A DNA stretch of 64,000 bases from positions 142,601 to 206,600 of the forward strand of contig CBDEWF010000075.1 in the NCBI GenBank assembly GCA_965243775.1, read 5' to 3'. Within the stretch, counting starts at the first letter, position 1. The number at the start of each line of letters is the position of its first letter. Positions 8,432 through 17,690 of the stretch are shown here, piece after piece. The DNA is from Sansalvadorimonas sp965243775. GTDB lineage: Bacteria > Pseudomonadota > Gammaproteobacteria > Pseudomonadales > Endozoicomonadaceae. The translations under genes and the position numbers were made by a program. The notes beneath the pieces are model-generated. The model did no database searches. It worked only from the letters and a program-made list of their open reading frames with translations, and had not been told where the DNA came from.

Positions 8432-9645
8432 TACCCGGTCACCCTCTCCGGTACTGGTTTTGTTTTTTCCTTCGCGGAGTAGAACGGCATCAGCACAAAG
8501 AAGCCAAAATAAATGGCCGTGCATATACGCGCGATCAAGGTGTAGGTGTCTGTGGCAGGCATGGTTCCCAGCCAGGTCAGCAACGCGAAGACGATACCAA
8601 ACAGCACAATCAGGGTACGGAAAACAGGCCCTTTGTAGCGCCAGGATTTCACCGGGCTGCGATCAAGCCATGGCAGCACAAACAGGATGGCAATAGCACC
8701 ACCCATTGCGACAACCCCCATCAGCTTGTCCGGAATGGCCCGCAAAATGGAGTAGAAGGCACCGAAGTACCATACCGGGGCAATATGCTCTGGTGTCTTC
8801 AGGCTGTTAGCCTGCTCAAAGTTGGCATGCTCCAGGAAAAAGCCATTCATCTCCGGGAAGAAGAATACCACAATACAGAACACAAACAGGAACACAGCCA
8901 CACCGACTATATCCTTGACGGTGTAGTAAGGGTGAAAAGCAATACCGTCAACCGGCACACCATCCGGCCCCTTGTTCTTCTTGATCTCAATGCCATCGGG
9001 ATTATTGGAACCTACTTCATGCAGGGCCACCAGGTGCATCACCACAAGGCCGAGAATAACAATCGGCAACGCCACGACATGCAGCGCAAAGAAACGGTTC
9101 AGGGTAATGCCCGATATCAGATAATCGCCTCGAATCCACTGCTGCAAATCAGCACCAATCACTGGAATAGCACCGAACAGAGAGATAATTACCTGGGCTC
9201 CCCAGTAGGACATCTGCCCCCATGGCAGCAGATACCCCATAAAGGCTTCCGCCATCAGCGCAAGGTAGATAGCCATGCCAAAGATCCAGATCAGTTCCCG
9301 GGGCTTGCGGTAAGATCCGTACAGAAGCGCTCTGTACATATGCAGGTAGACCACCACAAAGAACGCAGAAGCACCAGTAGAGTGCAAATAACGCAACAAC
9401 CAGCCATATTCAACATCACGCATGATGTATTCAACGGATGCAAAAGCGCCTTCCGCACTGGGCACATAACTCATGGTGAGCCAGATACCTGTCAGTATCT
9501 GGTTAACAAGTACCAGCAGCGCCAGCGAACCAAAAAAGTACCAGAAGTTAAAATTCTTGGCCGCATAATATTTGGATAGATGAGCTTCCCAGAAAGATGT
9601 AACGGGTAATCGCTCATCAACCCAGTCCATTAATTTCTGTCCCAT
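8431..9645 (-). CDS. petB: Cytochrome b of the bc1 complex
   Basis: This 404-residue integral membrane protein carries the two b haems and the Qo and Qi quinone sites. It has eight or so membrane helices. Typical features are the haem-ligand helix LHSTGASAFFVVVYLHMYR, GYLLPWGQMSYWGA, RFFALHVVALP, and the Qo-site PEW-type region seen here as TPEHIAPVWYF. Start and stop overlap those of the neighbours by one base each. The length is normal. Confidence 0.96.
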   Translation of the reverse strand: MGQKLMDWVDERLPVTSFWEAHLSKYYAAKNFNFWYFFGSLALLVLVNQILTGIWLTMSYVPSAEGAFASVEYIMRDVEYGWLLRYLHSTGASAFFVVVYLHMYRALLYGSYRKPRELIWIFGMAIYLALMAEAFMGYLLPWGQMSYWGAQVIISLFGAIPVIGADLQQWIRGDYLISGITLNRFFALHVVALPIVILGLVVMHLVALHEVGSNNPDGIEIKKNKGPDGVPVDGIAFHPYYTVKDIVGVAVFLFVFCIVVFFFPEMNGFFLEHANFEQANSLKTPEHIAPVWYFGAFYSILRAIPDKLMGVVAMGGAIAILFVLPWLDRSPVKSWRYKGPVFRTLIVLFGIVFALLTWLGTMPATDTYTLIARICTAIYFGFFVLMPFYSAKEKTKPVPERVTG

Positions 9646-10238
9646 CAGGCGTTCTCCTCATCCACTCCGATTACAATCACACCATCACCCTTGAATGAGT
9701 AAGGCGGGACAACCAGATTGGTTGGTGCCGGTACCCCCTTGTATACACGCCCGGCCAGATCAAACCGGGAGCCATGGCAGGGACAGTAATACCCCCCCTT
9801 CCACTTGGCATCAAAGTCCATTGACTGAACCTCAGGCATATACTTCGGAGAACAACCGAGATGCGTACATAAACCAATTAGAACCAGGAACTCATTATTC
9901 CGGGAGCGATACTCATTTTGGGCATACCCGGGCTGCTCAGACTCATTGGATGACGGATCGCGCAAGCGTCCGTTTTCCGAAGAGATATTCTCAAGCATGT
10001 CCCCGGTACGCCGCACAATAAACACGGGCTTACCCCGCCACTCTGCAACGACCTGCTGACCAGCTTCCAGTTTGGATACATTGATTTCCACAGGTGCACC
10101 AGCGGCCTTGGCCTTGGCACTGGGATTCCAAGATTTGACGAACGGTGTCGCGACCCCCACGGCTCCAGCCGCTCCGACAACCGATGTAGCTCCTATCAGG
10201 AAGCGGCGCCGACCCACATTTACGCCGTCTTGACTCAT
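9645..10238 (-). CDS. petA: Rieske iron-sulphur subunit of the bc1 complex
   Basis: This 197-residue protein starts with a twin-arginine-type N-terminus (GRRRFLIGATSVVGAAGAVG) that also serves as membrane anchor. The 2Fe-2S cluster boxes CTHLGC and CPCHGS carry the two Cys and two His ligands. It accepts electrons from ubiquinol and passes them to cytochrome c1. It is the first gene of petA-petB-petC; its stop overlaps the petB start. Confidence 0.96.
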   Translation of the reverse strand: MSQDGVNVGRRRFLIGATSVVGAAGAVGVATPFVKSWNPSAKAKAAGAPVEINVSKLEAGQQVVAEWRGKPVFIVRRTGDMLENISSENGRLRDPSSNESEQPGYAQNEYRSRNNEFLVLIGLCTHLGCSPKYMPEVQSMDFDAKWKGGYYCPCHGSRFDLAGRVYKGVPAPTNLVVPPYSFKGDGVIVIGVDEENA

Positions 10239-10578
10239 TCGGCTTTCTCCCCATCAGGGTTATTGCTTGTTTGGCATGCCTGCCAGTTACGGGCGGTGGG
10301 CATGGTAATTAATTTCGTTTTTCTCCACAAGCAACAGGCGTTAACCCTACTGCCCCACGCACAGACCGAAATGATATAGGTTTTACACCGTAATGTTAAT
10401 GCGTTATAGGTGATAAAAGGCTTTTCCAGTGCGAAAAATCAGCCATTTACCAACAAAACCAACCGGACTGCTTGCCAGAAAATCAGACAGTAAATATTTT
10501 CAGAGGGTTTGTAGAAAAAAGAAGCAAACCCGCACACTGCCGAACAACCATAAGCGGATTAGGTACCTTACCCCGATT
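10239..10578. other. petA upstream region, no gene seen
   Basis: The gap should hold the petABC promoter. One small inverted repeat is visible (GGGTTTG at 10505-10511 with CAAACCC at 10525-10531). No open frame with a ribosome site and no RNA family was recognised. Confidence 0.4.
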
Positions 10579-10586
10579 AAACCTAT
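10579..10586. repeat. Target-site duplication, left copy
   Basis: AAACCTAT directly flanks the left end of the IS and is repeated exactly at 11592-11599 on the right. Eight bases is within the range for IS982-family insertion. Confidence 0.85.
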
Positions 10587-11591
10587 ACGCCATGTGTGAC
10601 TTTTAGGCGGAAATTAGCCCCTCAAACTGAGCTGGCTCCTTTCCGGCCTGAATATTCATATATGCCCCCACAGTGAAAGCAAGAAGTTTACGACCCATAC
10701 GGCTGGTCAGGTGCCACATATCCCGGCCCCCACAATGTTCAATATCAAAATATTTCACCAACTGTCCTATGGTTGTCTCAACTCTTCTGCGAAGACGCAT
10801 GATGAGTCTGACAAACCATTTAGGGCGATCGTCATTCATGTTACGCCGGAGCGGGGTTTGCAAATCGATGCCTTCCGCTTTGCAAGCGTTTTTCAGCTCA
10901 GGCCGTATGTATCCTTTATCACCCAAAAGCAGCCCTGCAATATCGTCTAAAAAATCATAGGCTGCATCTCGCTCATCAACATTAGCTGCCGTGAGTTGGA
11001 AGCCTGAAGGAATCCCTCTCATATCGACAACGAGATGCCCCTGAAAACCAAAAAAGTCCCGCTTCTTTAATGCACAGTGCCCAAACCAGGCCTCACCTTT
11101 GAAACAACGGCTTCTGGTCGCCCGTGTTCTGACGCAGACCTCAATGGGAAAACCATCAATAATGTGGAGGCTGGAACAATCAGCCCCGAGCAGTTGCAAA
11201 AGAGCAGCTTGCAGACGCTGCTTTACTCTCCAGAGATTGGCTCCCTGTCGCACAAACTGTGAGCGATCAGGAAGGGAAGGAAAAAAGTGTAGCCATTCTC
11301 TACGGAAGTACTTCCATATTGCCTTGTCTTCGTGGATACCAAGCCATTCAGCGACAATTTCCATAGTGAGAACCTCACTGTCGGAAAGCCTGGGAGGAGT
11401 TCCACGCTTTCGGATAGGCTCGGTAATATTTGAAAAGTACAAATCGTCGATCAGGCAGAATACACTGATGATAAACTCTTCGAGGGGCATGGTCGTCACT
11501 GTCTGGTGTGTTATCGCAAATAGATATTAGACAGTGGTCATGTCCCTCATCAGAACTTATAAAGAAAATAAAGAAAAGTCACACATCGCGT
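10587..11591 (-). mobile_element. IS982-family insertion sequence, complete
   Basis: The element is 1005 bp long. Its 18-bp terminal inverted repeats read ACGCCATGTGTGACTTTT (left) and, as reverse complement, ACGCGATGTGTGACTTTT (right), differing at one base. It is bordered by the 8-bp duplication AAACCTAT. It encodes one intact transposase on the minus strand. It inserted in the gap between petABC and an exported protein gene, so no host gene appears to be broken. Confidence 0.9.
10603..11499 (-). CDS. IS982-family transposase
   Basis: This 298-residue DDE transposase has the order typical of IS982: an N-terminal region (MPLEEFIISVFCLIDDLY), PPRLSDSEVLTMEIVAEWLG, then the catalytic segment with IIDGFPIEVC (first D), LLLGDKGYI (second D, DKGY motif) and RRRVETTIGQL (E). 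It is intact, with no stop or frameshift, and the inverted repeats match, so the element could still be mobile. Start is the ATG at 11499, or the methionine 3 codons later. Confidence 0.9.
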   Translation of the reverse strand: MTTMPLEEFIISVFCLIDDLYFSNITEPIRKRGTPPRLSDSEVLTMEIVAEWLGIHEDKAIWKYFRREWLHFFPSLPDRSQFVRQGANLWRVKQRLQAALLQLLGADCSSLHIIDGFPIEVCVRTRATRSRCFKGEAWFGHCALKKRDFFGFQGHLVVDMRGIPSGFQLTAANVDERDAAYDFLDDIAGLLLGDKGYIRPELKNACKAEGIDLQTPLRRNMNDDRPKWFVRLIMRLRRRVETTIGQLVKYFDIEHCGGRDMWHLTSRMGRKLLAFTVGAYMNIQAGKEPAQFEGLISA

Positions 11592-11599
11592 AAACCTAT
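11592..11599. repeat. Target-site duplication, right copy
   Basis: Exact copy of the 8 bases AAACCTAT at 10579-10586, immediately outside the right inverted repeat. Confidence 0.85.
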
Positions 11600-11836
11600 A
11601 CAAATAAATGCGGCAGAAACCCAATGAAGCTTCCCGAATGAATGTAAAACTGTCAGACTTGTCTATATTTTCACCATGACTCGAACAGCAACACCTTTCA
11701 AAAAAACACCCCTTGAAAAACAGTCAACACTGCTTTTTGCTGGTTCGGACTACGGTTTTGACCAAGAGCATACTCTCAGTTAGTTCTTAAAAGCCCGGCC
11801 CGGTATTACCCACCGAATGGTACTTAAGACCTGACA

Positions 11837-13546
11837 ATGCACACACCGAAGAGAAAAATTTCGTACTTACACAGAACACTGGTCTTTTGGTGCAGTTTAG
11901 GACTGACTGCCCCCGCATACCCTACTCAAAAGAAAGTTCTGGAAGAGTATTTTGTGTTCTCAGCCAGACCATTAAGTAAGCAACAAAAAAAGTCACTGGT
12001 TTCAATTGCCAAAGGAACAGTCAGTGTTGTTGCTGATTTAGAAAAAAATGGTTCTATTAAAAGCGTTACAAAACAGCTTAAAGGCACACTGGTGTACAGT
12101 AAAGAAGGAGAAGCTGCCACTTCATTAGCGAGCAAAACCCAACCTAGACATAGAAGAGCTACCCATGGAATAGAAAGCCACATAAACATCCTGTCAGAAG
12201 TGCAATTCTGGGCAGACGGAACATGCCATCTCTCATTTCAAACGGACAACCCTGCCCCTTTTGGTAAAGGACATACTCCTGAGGAAATCCTTGAGAGAGG
12301 TGAAATTCATGTCATAAATGACATTTTTGCTCATCCACGTCTGCGAATAGAAACCAATATCAGTCGCCATGAAATGACAACAGAGGTTTCCGTGTTATGC
12401 CAAAACAAAACAGACCTTCAAAAAAAACAAGGCACAAAAAAAACACCGATTGAAAACGATAAAGAATTTAGAGAAAAGCGCCTTTCTTCTCTGGGTTACC
12501 AGCTATTGGAAGCTCATGACATGGCAGCATATCCAGATAGCATTCTGCTTTTCAACCCAGCATTAAATGTACACGGAACAGTGAAAATGGATTTAAAGAA
12601 AGAGGATGAGTACATCAATGTAGCAGGCACATGTCCACGCCATGAAGGATGCAGACAGAAGGGCCCTTCATATGCATACACCACCCCATCATCAACCTTC
12701 CTTTGCTTTGGTCATCACCTCTGCGACATACACGGGCAGGTAAACGTAGGGTTTCGCCCACTACTCTTTTCTTACATATCAAAACCCAAAGCAGAAGAAA
12801 TCAAACTTAAACATATTTACATTAAGAGTCCGATCACCGTAATCACAACCATCGGCTCTAATCCTTTATTACTGGCAGAACACAAACAGAAAAAAGTTTT
12901 TGTCAATATTGACGAAATAACAGCTCTTGATAGCGCCTCAAAGTTTCTTGAAGATTCTGGCTTTAATTCGCTGATTCACAATAGCGAGACAGATGCTTCC
13001 CCAAACTTCCATGACCACATGCAGAAAGAGGCCCCTGCGAAAAACAGCCCTGAGCCAAAGTTGGCTACTTACGCATCCAGACTGAGTATAAACCCCAGGC
13101 AGCAGCCTCCAACCGACAGAAAGCCGAAATCAAAGGTCACCTCTTCCCACCAGCAATCCCTTTACCAGTATTCATCTCCCCCTCCTTCTATAGCGCCCAC
13201 TAAAACAACAGGAAAACCAACACAGAGAGTAAGTCCTAACCCAGTGCCCCAGGAAAGCTGGCAGTCTATACCCTCGCAGAAAAATTCACCGAACAATACT
13301 GAACATCAACAGTTAATACACGGAAGCTTCGGGACTCAATCTTCATACCAGTTATTTCCAACCAACAGCAATCCTTTTGGATTCTCGCTATTTCAATCCT
13401 GCACTCAACAGACACCAGGTAGAGCACCAACTAAAAAAAGTATCCGGAGAGAGCCTTTTACCGAAGACACAACTAAACCTCAGGAGCTATGGAGTAACTG
13501 GTACCTGAAAAACCATGGAAGACCGCAGGTTAAAGCGTTCAACTGA
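11837..13546 (+). CDS. Exported protein of unknown function with a C-x5-C...C-x2-H motif
   Basis: I do not recognise a known family. The 569-residue protein has a signal-peptide-like N-terminus (about residues 13-28). A central region carries C266-x5-C272 and C296-x2-H299, which could bind a metal. From about residue 395 to the end it is low-complexity, rich in Pro, Ser, Gln and Thr. The first 390 residues align by eye over their whole length with the protein at 50106-51419 (for example VGF/LGY after the CxIH motif and FLEDSGFNSL/FLEKTGFELL). Base composition is more A-rich than the neighbours. The ribosome site is weak. Confidence 0.7.
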   Translation: MHTPKRKISYLHRTLVFWCSLGLTAPAYPTQKKVLEEYFVFSARPLSKQQKKSLVSIAKGTVSVVADLEKNGSIKSVTKQLKGTLVYSKEGEAATSLASKTQPRHRRATHGIESHINILSEVQFWADGTCHLSFQTDNPAPFGKGHTPEEILERGEIHVINDIFAHPRLRIETNISRHEMTTEVSVLCQNKTDLQKKQGTKKTPIENDKEFREKRLSSLGYQLLEAHDMAAYPDSILLFNPALNVHGTVKMDLKKEDEYINVAGTCPRHEGCRQKGPSYAYTTPSSTFLCFGHHLCDIHGQVNVGFRPLLFSYISKPKAEEIKLKHIYIKSPITVITTIGSNPLLLAEHKQKKVFVNIDEITALDSASKFLEDSGFNSLIHNSETDASPNFHDHMQKEAPAKNSPEPKLATYASRLSINPRQQPPTDRKPKSKVTSSHQQSLYQYSSPPPSIAPTKTTGKPTQRVSPNPVPQESWQSIPSQKNSPNNTEHQQLIHGSFGTQSSYQLFPTNSNPFGFSLFQSCTQQTPGRAPTKKSIRREPFTEDTTKPQELWSNWYLKNHGRPQVKAFN

Positions 13547-13578
13547 ATACACTTCAGATGACCCGATAAAATTCTTAC

Positions 13579-13613
13579 AAAAAAAAACGCCTGACCAAAG
13601 CCAGGCGTTTTTT
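13579..13613. terminator. Bidirectional terminator after rpsI and the exported protein gene
   Basis: ACGCCTG and CAGGCGT form a stem with A8 on the left and T6 on the right, so it can stop transcripts from both directions. It lies between the stops of the plus-strand gene and convergent rpsI. Confidence 0.88.
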
Positions 13614-13629
13614 GCGGTATCCGAATGGA

Positions 13630-14022
13630 TTAACGCTTGGAGAACTGCGGACGCTTACGCGCTTTATGCAGACCAACCTTCTTACGTTCAACCATACGGG
13701 CGTCACGAGTGACGTAGCCAGCTTTACGCAGAGCACCACGCAGAGTCTCATCGTAATCCATCAGAGCACGAGTAATACCGTGACGGATTGCGCCAGCCTG
13801 ACCGGAGTCACCACCACCTTTAACAGTGATGTTCAGGTCAAATTTCTCAACCATCTCAACCAGCTCGAGAGGCTGCATAACAACCATGCGAGAGGTTTCA
13901 CGACCAAAGTACTCCTGCAGAGTACGACCGTTGATGCTGATTTTGCCAGTACCGGCACGCAGGAATACGCGAGCGGTAGAGTTCTTGCGGCGACCAGTGC
14001 CGTAGTTTTGAGTAACAGACAT
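13630..14022 (-). CDS. rpsI: 30S ribosomal protein S9
   Basis: This 130-residue protein has the S9 signatures GTGRRKNSTARVFLRAGTG at the N-terminus and GDSGQAGAIRHGITRAL in the middle. Its basic tail ends RPQFSKR, whose last arginine reaches the P-site tRNA. It follows rplM by 12 bp in the usual rplM-rpsI operon. All features are normal. Confidence 0.98.
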   Translation of the reverse strand: MSVTQNYGTGRRKNSTARVFLRAGTGKISINGRTLQEYFGRETSRMVVMQPLELVEMVEKFDLNITVKGGGDSGQAGAIRHGITRALMDYDETLRGALRKAGYVTRDARMVERKKVGLHKARKRPQFSKR

Positions 14023-14034
14023 AATAATCCCCGA

Positions 14035-14463
14035 TTAGATATCCAGTTGCTGAGGCTGCTGTGCAGCATGCGGATGCTCGTTGCCGGCGTAAACTTTCAG
14101 CTTACGCTGCATCGCGCGACCCAGCGGATTGCGGGGCATCATGCCTTTTACAGCCAGTTCGATAATACGCTCAGGCTTGTGGGCTACCAGCTTTTCGAAG
14201 TTCATAGACTTCAGACCACCCGGGAATTCGGAGTGGCGGTAGTACATCTTGTCAGCAGCCTTGTTGCCAGTTACGTGAACCTTCTCGGCGTTGATAACAA
14301 CGATGTAATCACCAGTATCCACGTGAGGAGTGTATTCTGGCTTGTGCTTGCCGCGCAGACGGGTAGCAATCTCAGTGGCCAGACGACCCAGAGTTTTGCC
14401 GGTAGCGTCTACGACGTACCAGTCACGCTTTGCGGTTTCTGCTTTAGCGCTAAAGGTTTTCAT
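14035..14463 (-). CDS. rplM: 50S ribosomal protein L13
   Basis: This 142-residue protein starts MKTFSAKAETAKRDWYVVDA and has GRLATEIATRLRGKHKPEYTP and the signature KGMMPRNPLGRAMQRKLKVY. L13 is an early assembly protein of the large subunit. The start at 14463 is preferred to one 6 codons upstream because of the family N-terminus and a purine-rich GGAAGAG 4 bases upstream. rpsI follows. Confidence 0.97.
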   Translation of the reverse strand: MKTFSAKAETAKRDWYVVDATGKTLGRLATEIATRLRGKHKPEYTPHVDTGDYIVVINAEKVHVTGNKAADKMYYRHSEFPGGLKSMNFEKLVAHKPERIIELAVKGMMPRNPLGRAMQRKLKVYAGNEHPHAAQQPQQLDI

Positions 14464-14602
14464 TAATCTCTTCCGCCTCAATGCTCGCCATGCGAGATGG
14501 TTTCATTTCCGCCTCCCCTGTCGACCCGGAACCAGGCTAAGTTCGGCCTTCAAAGTTCGGCGTTCAAACATTGGGCACTCAATCGCGGGAAACGAGCGCG
14601 AT

Positions 14603-14608
14603 ATTATA
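14603..14608 (-). promoter_or_regulatory. Probable -10 box of the rplM-rpsI promoter
   Basis: A consensus TATAAT lies on the minus strand 140 bp upstream of rplM. The -35 region at the right distance is poor, so only the -10 element is claimed. Confidence 0.45.
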
Positions 14609-14736
14609 GCGAGTCAAATGAATATGGGAAGACCTGAACCAGCCAATATCTCAGGTATTTCAACTGCTAACAACTGTCAGAATGCGGAAAATGGTAATAA
14701 TATACCGTAAGAACTTCTCCAGCCGGAACAGTCACA

Positions 14737-15768
14737 ATGGAATACCGAAACCTTGGACGTACCGACACCCGCGTAAGTCTTATCTGCCTGGGCACCATGA
14801 CCTGGGGTGAACAGAATACCGAGCAGGAAGCCTATGCCCAGCTTGACTACGCCATTGAGCGGGGGGTGAACTTTATTGATACCGCTGAACTGTACCCTAT
14901 TCCTCCCATGGAGAAGACCTATACCAGAACAGAAACCATTATTGGTAACTGGCTGAAGCTGCGAGGGCAACGGGATGACCTGATCATCGCCACCAAGGTT
15001 TGCGGCCCCGGATACAGCTATATGGATGGAGGCCGCCATTTCAATCGATACCATATTAAACGGGCGCTTGAGGGCAGCCTGAAAAGGCTGGGTACAGACT
15101 ATATCGACCTTTATCAACTGCACTGGCCAGACCGTAACACCAATAACTTTGGCCAGCGCGGCTTTATCCATCAGGATGATGAACAGTCAACACCTATTGA
15201 GGAAACCCTGGAAGTGCTGGATTTGCTGGTTAAGTCCGGAAAAATCCGCCATATCGGACTTTCCAATGAATCCCCATGGGGTGCTATGCGGTTCATGAAT
15301 CTGTCAGAGAAAAATGGCTGGCCCAGAGCCGTGTCCATTCAGAACCCCTATAACCTCCTCAATAGGAGCTTTGAAGTCGGGCTGGCAGAAATCGCCCACC
15401 GGGAGGATCTGGGGCTGCTGGCTTATTCCCCAATGGCCATGGGAACCCTGAGTGGCAAGTATCTTGATGGCGCCCGTCCCGAAGGGGCCAGGATGACATT
15501 ATTCAGCCGTTTCCAGCGCTACAATAAACCAGAAGCCGAAACCGCCATCCGTGCCTATGTTGATCTGGCCAGACAAAATAATCTTGACCCGGCCCAGATG
15601 GCCCTGGCCTACGTCAACAGCCGAAGCTTCATGACCAGTAATATTATTGGTGCCACAACCCTGGAACAGCTGACAGCTGATATCGACTCTATTGAACTGT
15701 CTCTCGACCAGGATGTGCTTCAGACCATCGAAGACATTCACGCGCGCCTGCCAGACCCGACTCCATAA
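14737..15768 (+). CDS. Aldo/keto reductase, Tas-like
   Basis: This 343-residue protein is a TIM-barrel NADPH-dependent oxidoreductase of the AKR superfamily. Seen are MEYRNLGRTDTRVSLICLGTM-type start, GVNFIDTAELYP (Asp and Tyr of the active site), IIATKVCGPG (Lys), YIDLYQLHWPDR (His) and the cofactor segment near the C-terminus (IIGATTLEQL). The long insert with NNFGQRGF and the order of motifs resemble E. coli Tas. The physiological substrate cannot be told from sequence. It is divergent from rplM. Confidence 0.9.
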   Translation: MEYRNLGRTDTRVSLICLGTMTWGEQNTEQEAYAQLDYAIERGVNFIDTAELYPIPPMEKTYTRTETIIGNWLKLRGQRDDLIIATKVCGPGYSYMDGGRHFNRYHIKRALEGSLKRLGTDYIDLYQLHWPDRNTNNFGQRGFIHQDDEQSTPIEETLEVLDLLVKSGKIRHIGLSNESPWGAMRFMNLSEKNGWPRAVSIQNPYNLLNRSFEVGLAEIAHREDLGLLAYSPMAMGTLSGKYLDGARPEGARMTLFSRFQRYNKPEAETAIRAYVDLARQNNLDPAQMALAYVNSRSFMTSNIIGATTLEQLTADIDSIELSLDQDVLQTIEDIHARLPDPTP

Positions 15769-16087
15769 ACTGAGCAATAGCCACTTAATTCCTGGCTCTG
15801 CAATGTCAGAGTCAGGATCTCACCGAAGAGCTCAATTATTCATCCCAAGGCAGACATTGCCGATATTTGCCTTTGTAAATGCACTTCCACAAATTCGGTT
15901 TATGCTTACACTCTGTACAGGGGAATTTATGGATATACCCCTGTCCAGAATGAAATCGGGAAGAAAAGGAATTCAGGCTGTTTTGGGCATTTTTCTGGGT
16001 CTTATCAAAAAGCCGTAGTAAGACCTCAGATAGAAGGTGCAGCTGAAGTGCTAGCAGCCAGAAATAAAAACAATCCAAGAGGTCAAA
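15769..16087. other. Intergenic stretch with one hairpin, no gene supported
   Basis: CCTGGCTCTG (15791-15800) pairs with CAGAGTCAGG (15807-15816), with one G-U pair, just after the reductase stop. No T-tract follows, so it may or may not terminate. A short open frame here lacks a ribosome site and resembles nothing known. Confidence 0.45.
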
Positions 16088-16498
16088 ATGGAACTCTTAT
16101 TTTTAGCGGCTTGCGGCATGGTTCTCTACGCTGGGGGTAATTATATTGATTACTTGGCAGATCAAATGGCAGGAGAGGCCTTTGACAAACTGCATGAGGT
16201 TGTAGGCGGTGTCAGCTACTTTGGTCAATCTGCCCGGCCAATACATAAAATTCATGTCAGCCACATCAGCATTCCTCTTTTTCCATCTATTCATCATGAT
16301 TTGAAGGTGCTCTGCCAGACCGATTGCAACCACTGGTTCTGGTATCACGCCAAGATCAGGACAATGCAGGTGGAAAAAACTAAAATCGCCCCCCTCACAG
16401 AAGAGGAAGCCTGCGAGGCCCTGGCCGATGAGCCGGAAAAACAGGCCCAATACTTCCCACGTGAGGAGGAAGTAGAGCAACACAAGAAAAGCGCCTGA
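16088..16498 (+). CDS. Small protein of unknown function
   Basis: I do not recognise this 136-residue protein. The N-terminus (MELLFLAACGMVLYAGGNYI) could be a short membrane anchor or signal peptide. The middle is rich in His (IHKIHVSHIS, SIHHDL, CNHWFWYH), and the last 45 residues are acidic and lysine-rich. A clear AGAGGT ribosome site 5 bases before the ATG supports real translation. It opens an accessory patch of small exported proteins that runs to 18.8 kb. Confidence 0.6.
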   Translation: MELLFLAACGMVLYAGGNYIDYLADQMAGEAFDKLHEVVGGVSYFGQSARPIHKIHVSHISIPLFPSIHHDLKVLCQTDCNHWFWYHAKIRTMQVEKTKIAPLTEEEACEALADEPEKQAQYFPREEEVEQHKKSA

Positions 16499-16572
16499 AT
16501 TCAATATATCCTGAAGAGGCTGCTCAGATTACCACCTCCGTGATAATCGAGCGGCCATCATCAAAAGTGCAT

Positions 16573-17217
16573 TTATCTGTCTTCTGTGTATTTGAGGCAA
16601 ACATTATCCAGCTGTATGCGCACTTCAGATTCACTAAAGAAACCCGTAGCAACCCTGCGCCTGACTAAAGAGCCATTGACCCTTATGCACTGCCTGCCTG
16701 GTTCATAGACACCGGTAAGGGAACCACTCAGAGTTTTATCGTAAAGACGGATTCGATCAGCATCCATATACACTTGATAACCGGAACAACGCCGTAAATC
16801 TGCAATATTCCTGTAACTGTTAATCACGTACATCTCACGGCGAGGCTCATCTCCCAACAGCAGCCTGCCCAGGCTTATTGTCCCTTTGTCCGGGTGAATC
16901 TCAAGGGTTCCAATAGCTACCCCTCCCTCATTCACATGAATTTTCAGTACCATCTTGCGAATATCGTGATCGGCCCGATAGTCCTGCCCCTTGTTCAATG
17001 AGTACCGGTACAGTCCCGGCCTTAGCTGACAGTCTGGAGCAATTTTTTCGTGTTCATATCTCGGGACACCTGGCATTACGGAAGGACTCCAGCCGGGAGC
17101 CGGTGGCTGAGGTTGGGGCATGGTGTCATATTCAGGGTAAGGTGGCGGATAGCAGAGGGCAATGACTGGCCACAACGACAGGCTGGATATAGCCAAGGCT
17201 TTGCAAAGAGATTTCAT
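16573..17217 (-). CDS. Secreted protein of unknown function
   Basis: The 214-residue product has a clear signal peptide (MKSLCKALAISSLSLWPVIA, cleavage near ALC-YP) and then a Pro- and Tyr-rich linker (about residues 23-52). The rest appears to be beta-rich with five or so cysteines (DCQL, RRCSGY, RQCIRV, DNVCLKY) that could form disulphides in the periplasm. An AGGAG site 6 bases upstream of ATG supports the start. No family recognised. Confidence 0.6.
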   Translation of the reverse strand: MKSLCKALAISSLSLWPVIALCYPPPYPEYDTMPQPQPPAPGWSPSVMPGVPRYEHEKIAPDCQLRPGLYRYSLNKGQDYRADHDIRKMVLKIHVNEGGVAIGTLEIHPDKGTISLGRLLLGDEPRREMYVINSYRNIADLRRCSGYQVYMDADRIRLYDKTLSGSLTGVYEPGRQCIRVNGSLVRRRVATGFFSESEVRIQLDNVCLKYTEDR

Positions 17218-17690
17218 CAGGTACTCCTACTACTTCTTGGCCAAACCTGTGATATAGCATGCAGATATCCAGCTCTCAGGAGTGATCCAGGAAGAACGGT
17301 TTATAAATCCATAAGACAGGAGAAAAAATAGACGCCTGAAAGCGATCTGCTGTTTCATTTTGCAACGATCAGGGAGGGCTCTGTTATGCTTTGTTATGCC
17401 CAGTACCCCTTAGGATAGGACTTTTGCATTGACTGTGACCGAACGCTGCGCGTGCTGAAGAAATGAGCACTAACTTTGTCATTTCAGTCAATTAAGAACA
17501 AAATTAATAGTTAAAAATAACACCTGACAGTATTGAATTCCAGAAGGGCATTTTCGACTAAACCCATTGGTATCACTGAGGTTTAAGATGTTTACTTGTT
17601 TGTAAATGCAAAACCCTACTCCTAGCAAAGCTTGCCTATTATTGGAAAAGTGCTAAGTCGTGCATGTATTCTTAGTTTATGGAGACGGTC
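17218..17690. other. Intergenic stretch with two GTTATGC core-site-like motifs
   Basis: This AT-rich gap holds GTTATGC at 17383-17389 and TTGTTATGC at 17391-17399. The second is the exact reverse complement of GCATAACAA at 18208-18216, at the start of an attC-like hairpin. No gene was seen. Confidence 0.4.

Noticed and set aside
8422..9579. A 385-codon open frame on the plus strand
   Set aside because: It is antisense to petB, whose protein features are beyond doubt; the composition reflects the complement of a membrane protein gene.
13515..14466. Plus-strand frames across rpsI and rplM
   Set aside because: They are the complements of two ribosomal protein genes with clear identity.
15836..16078. 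Short minus-strand frame with a Cys-rich end resembling a zinc ribbon of a transposase
   Set aside because: No ribosome site, no further transposase sequence and no terminal repeats nearby.
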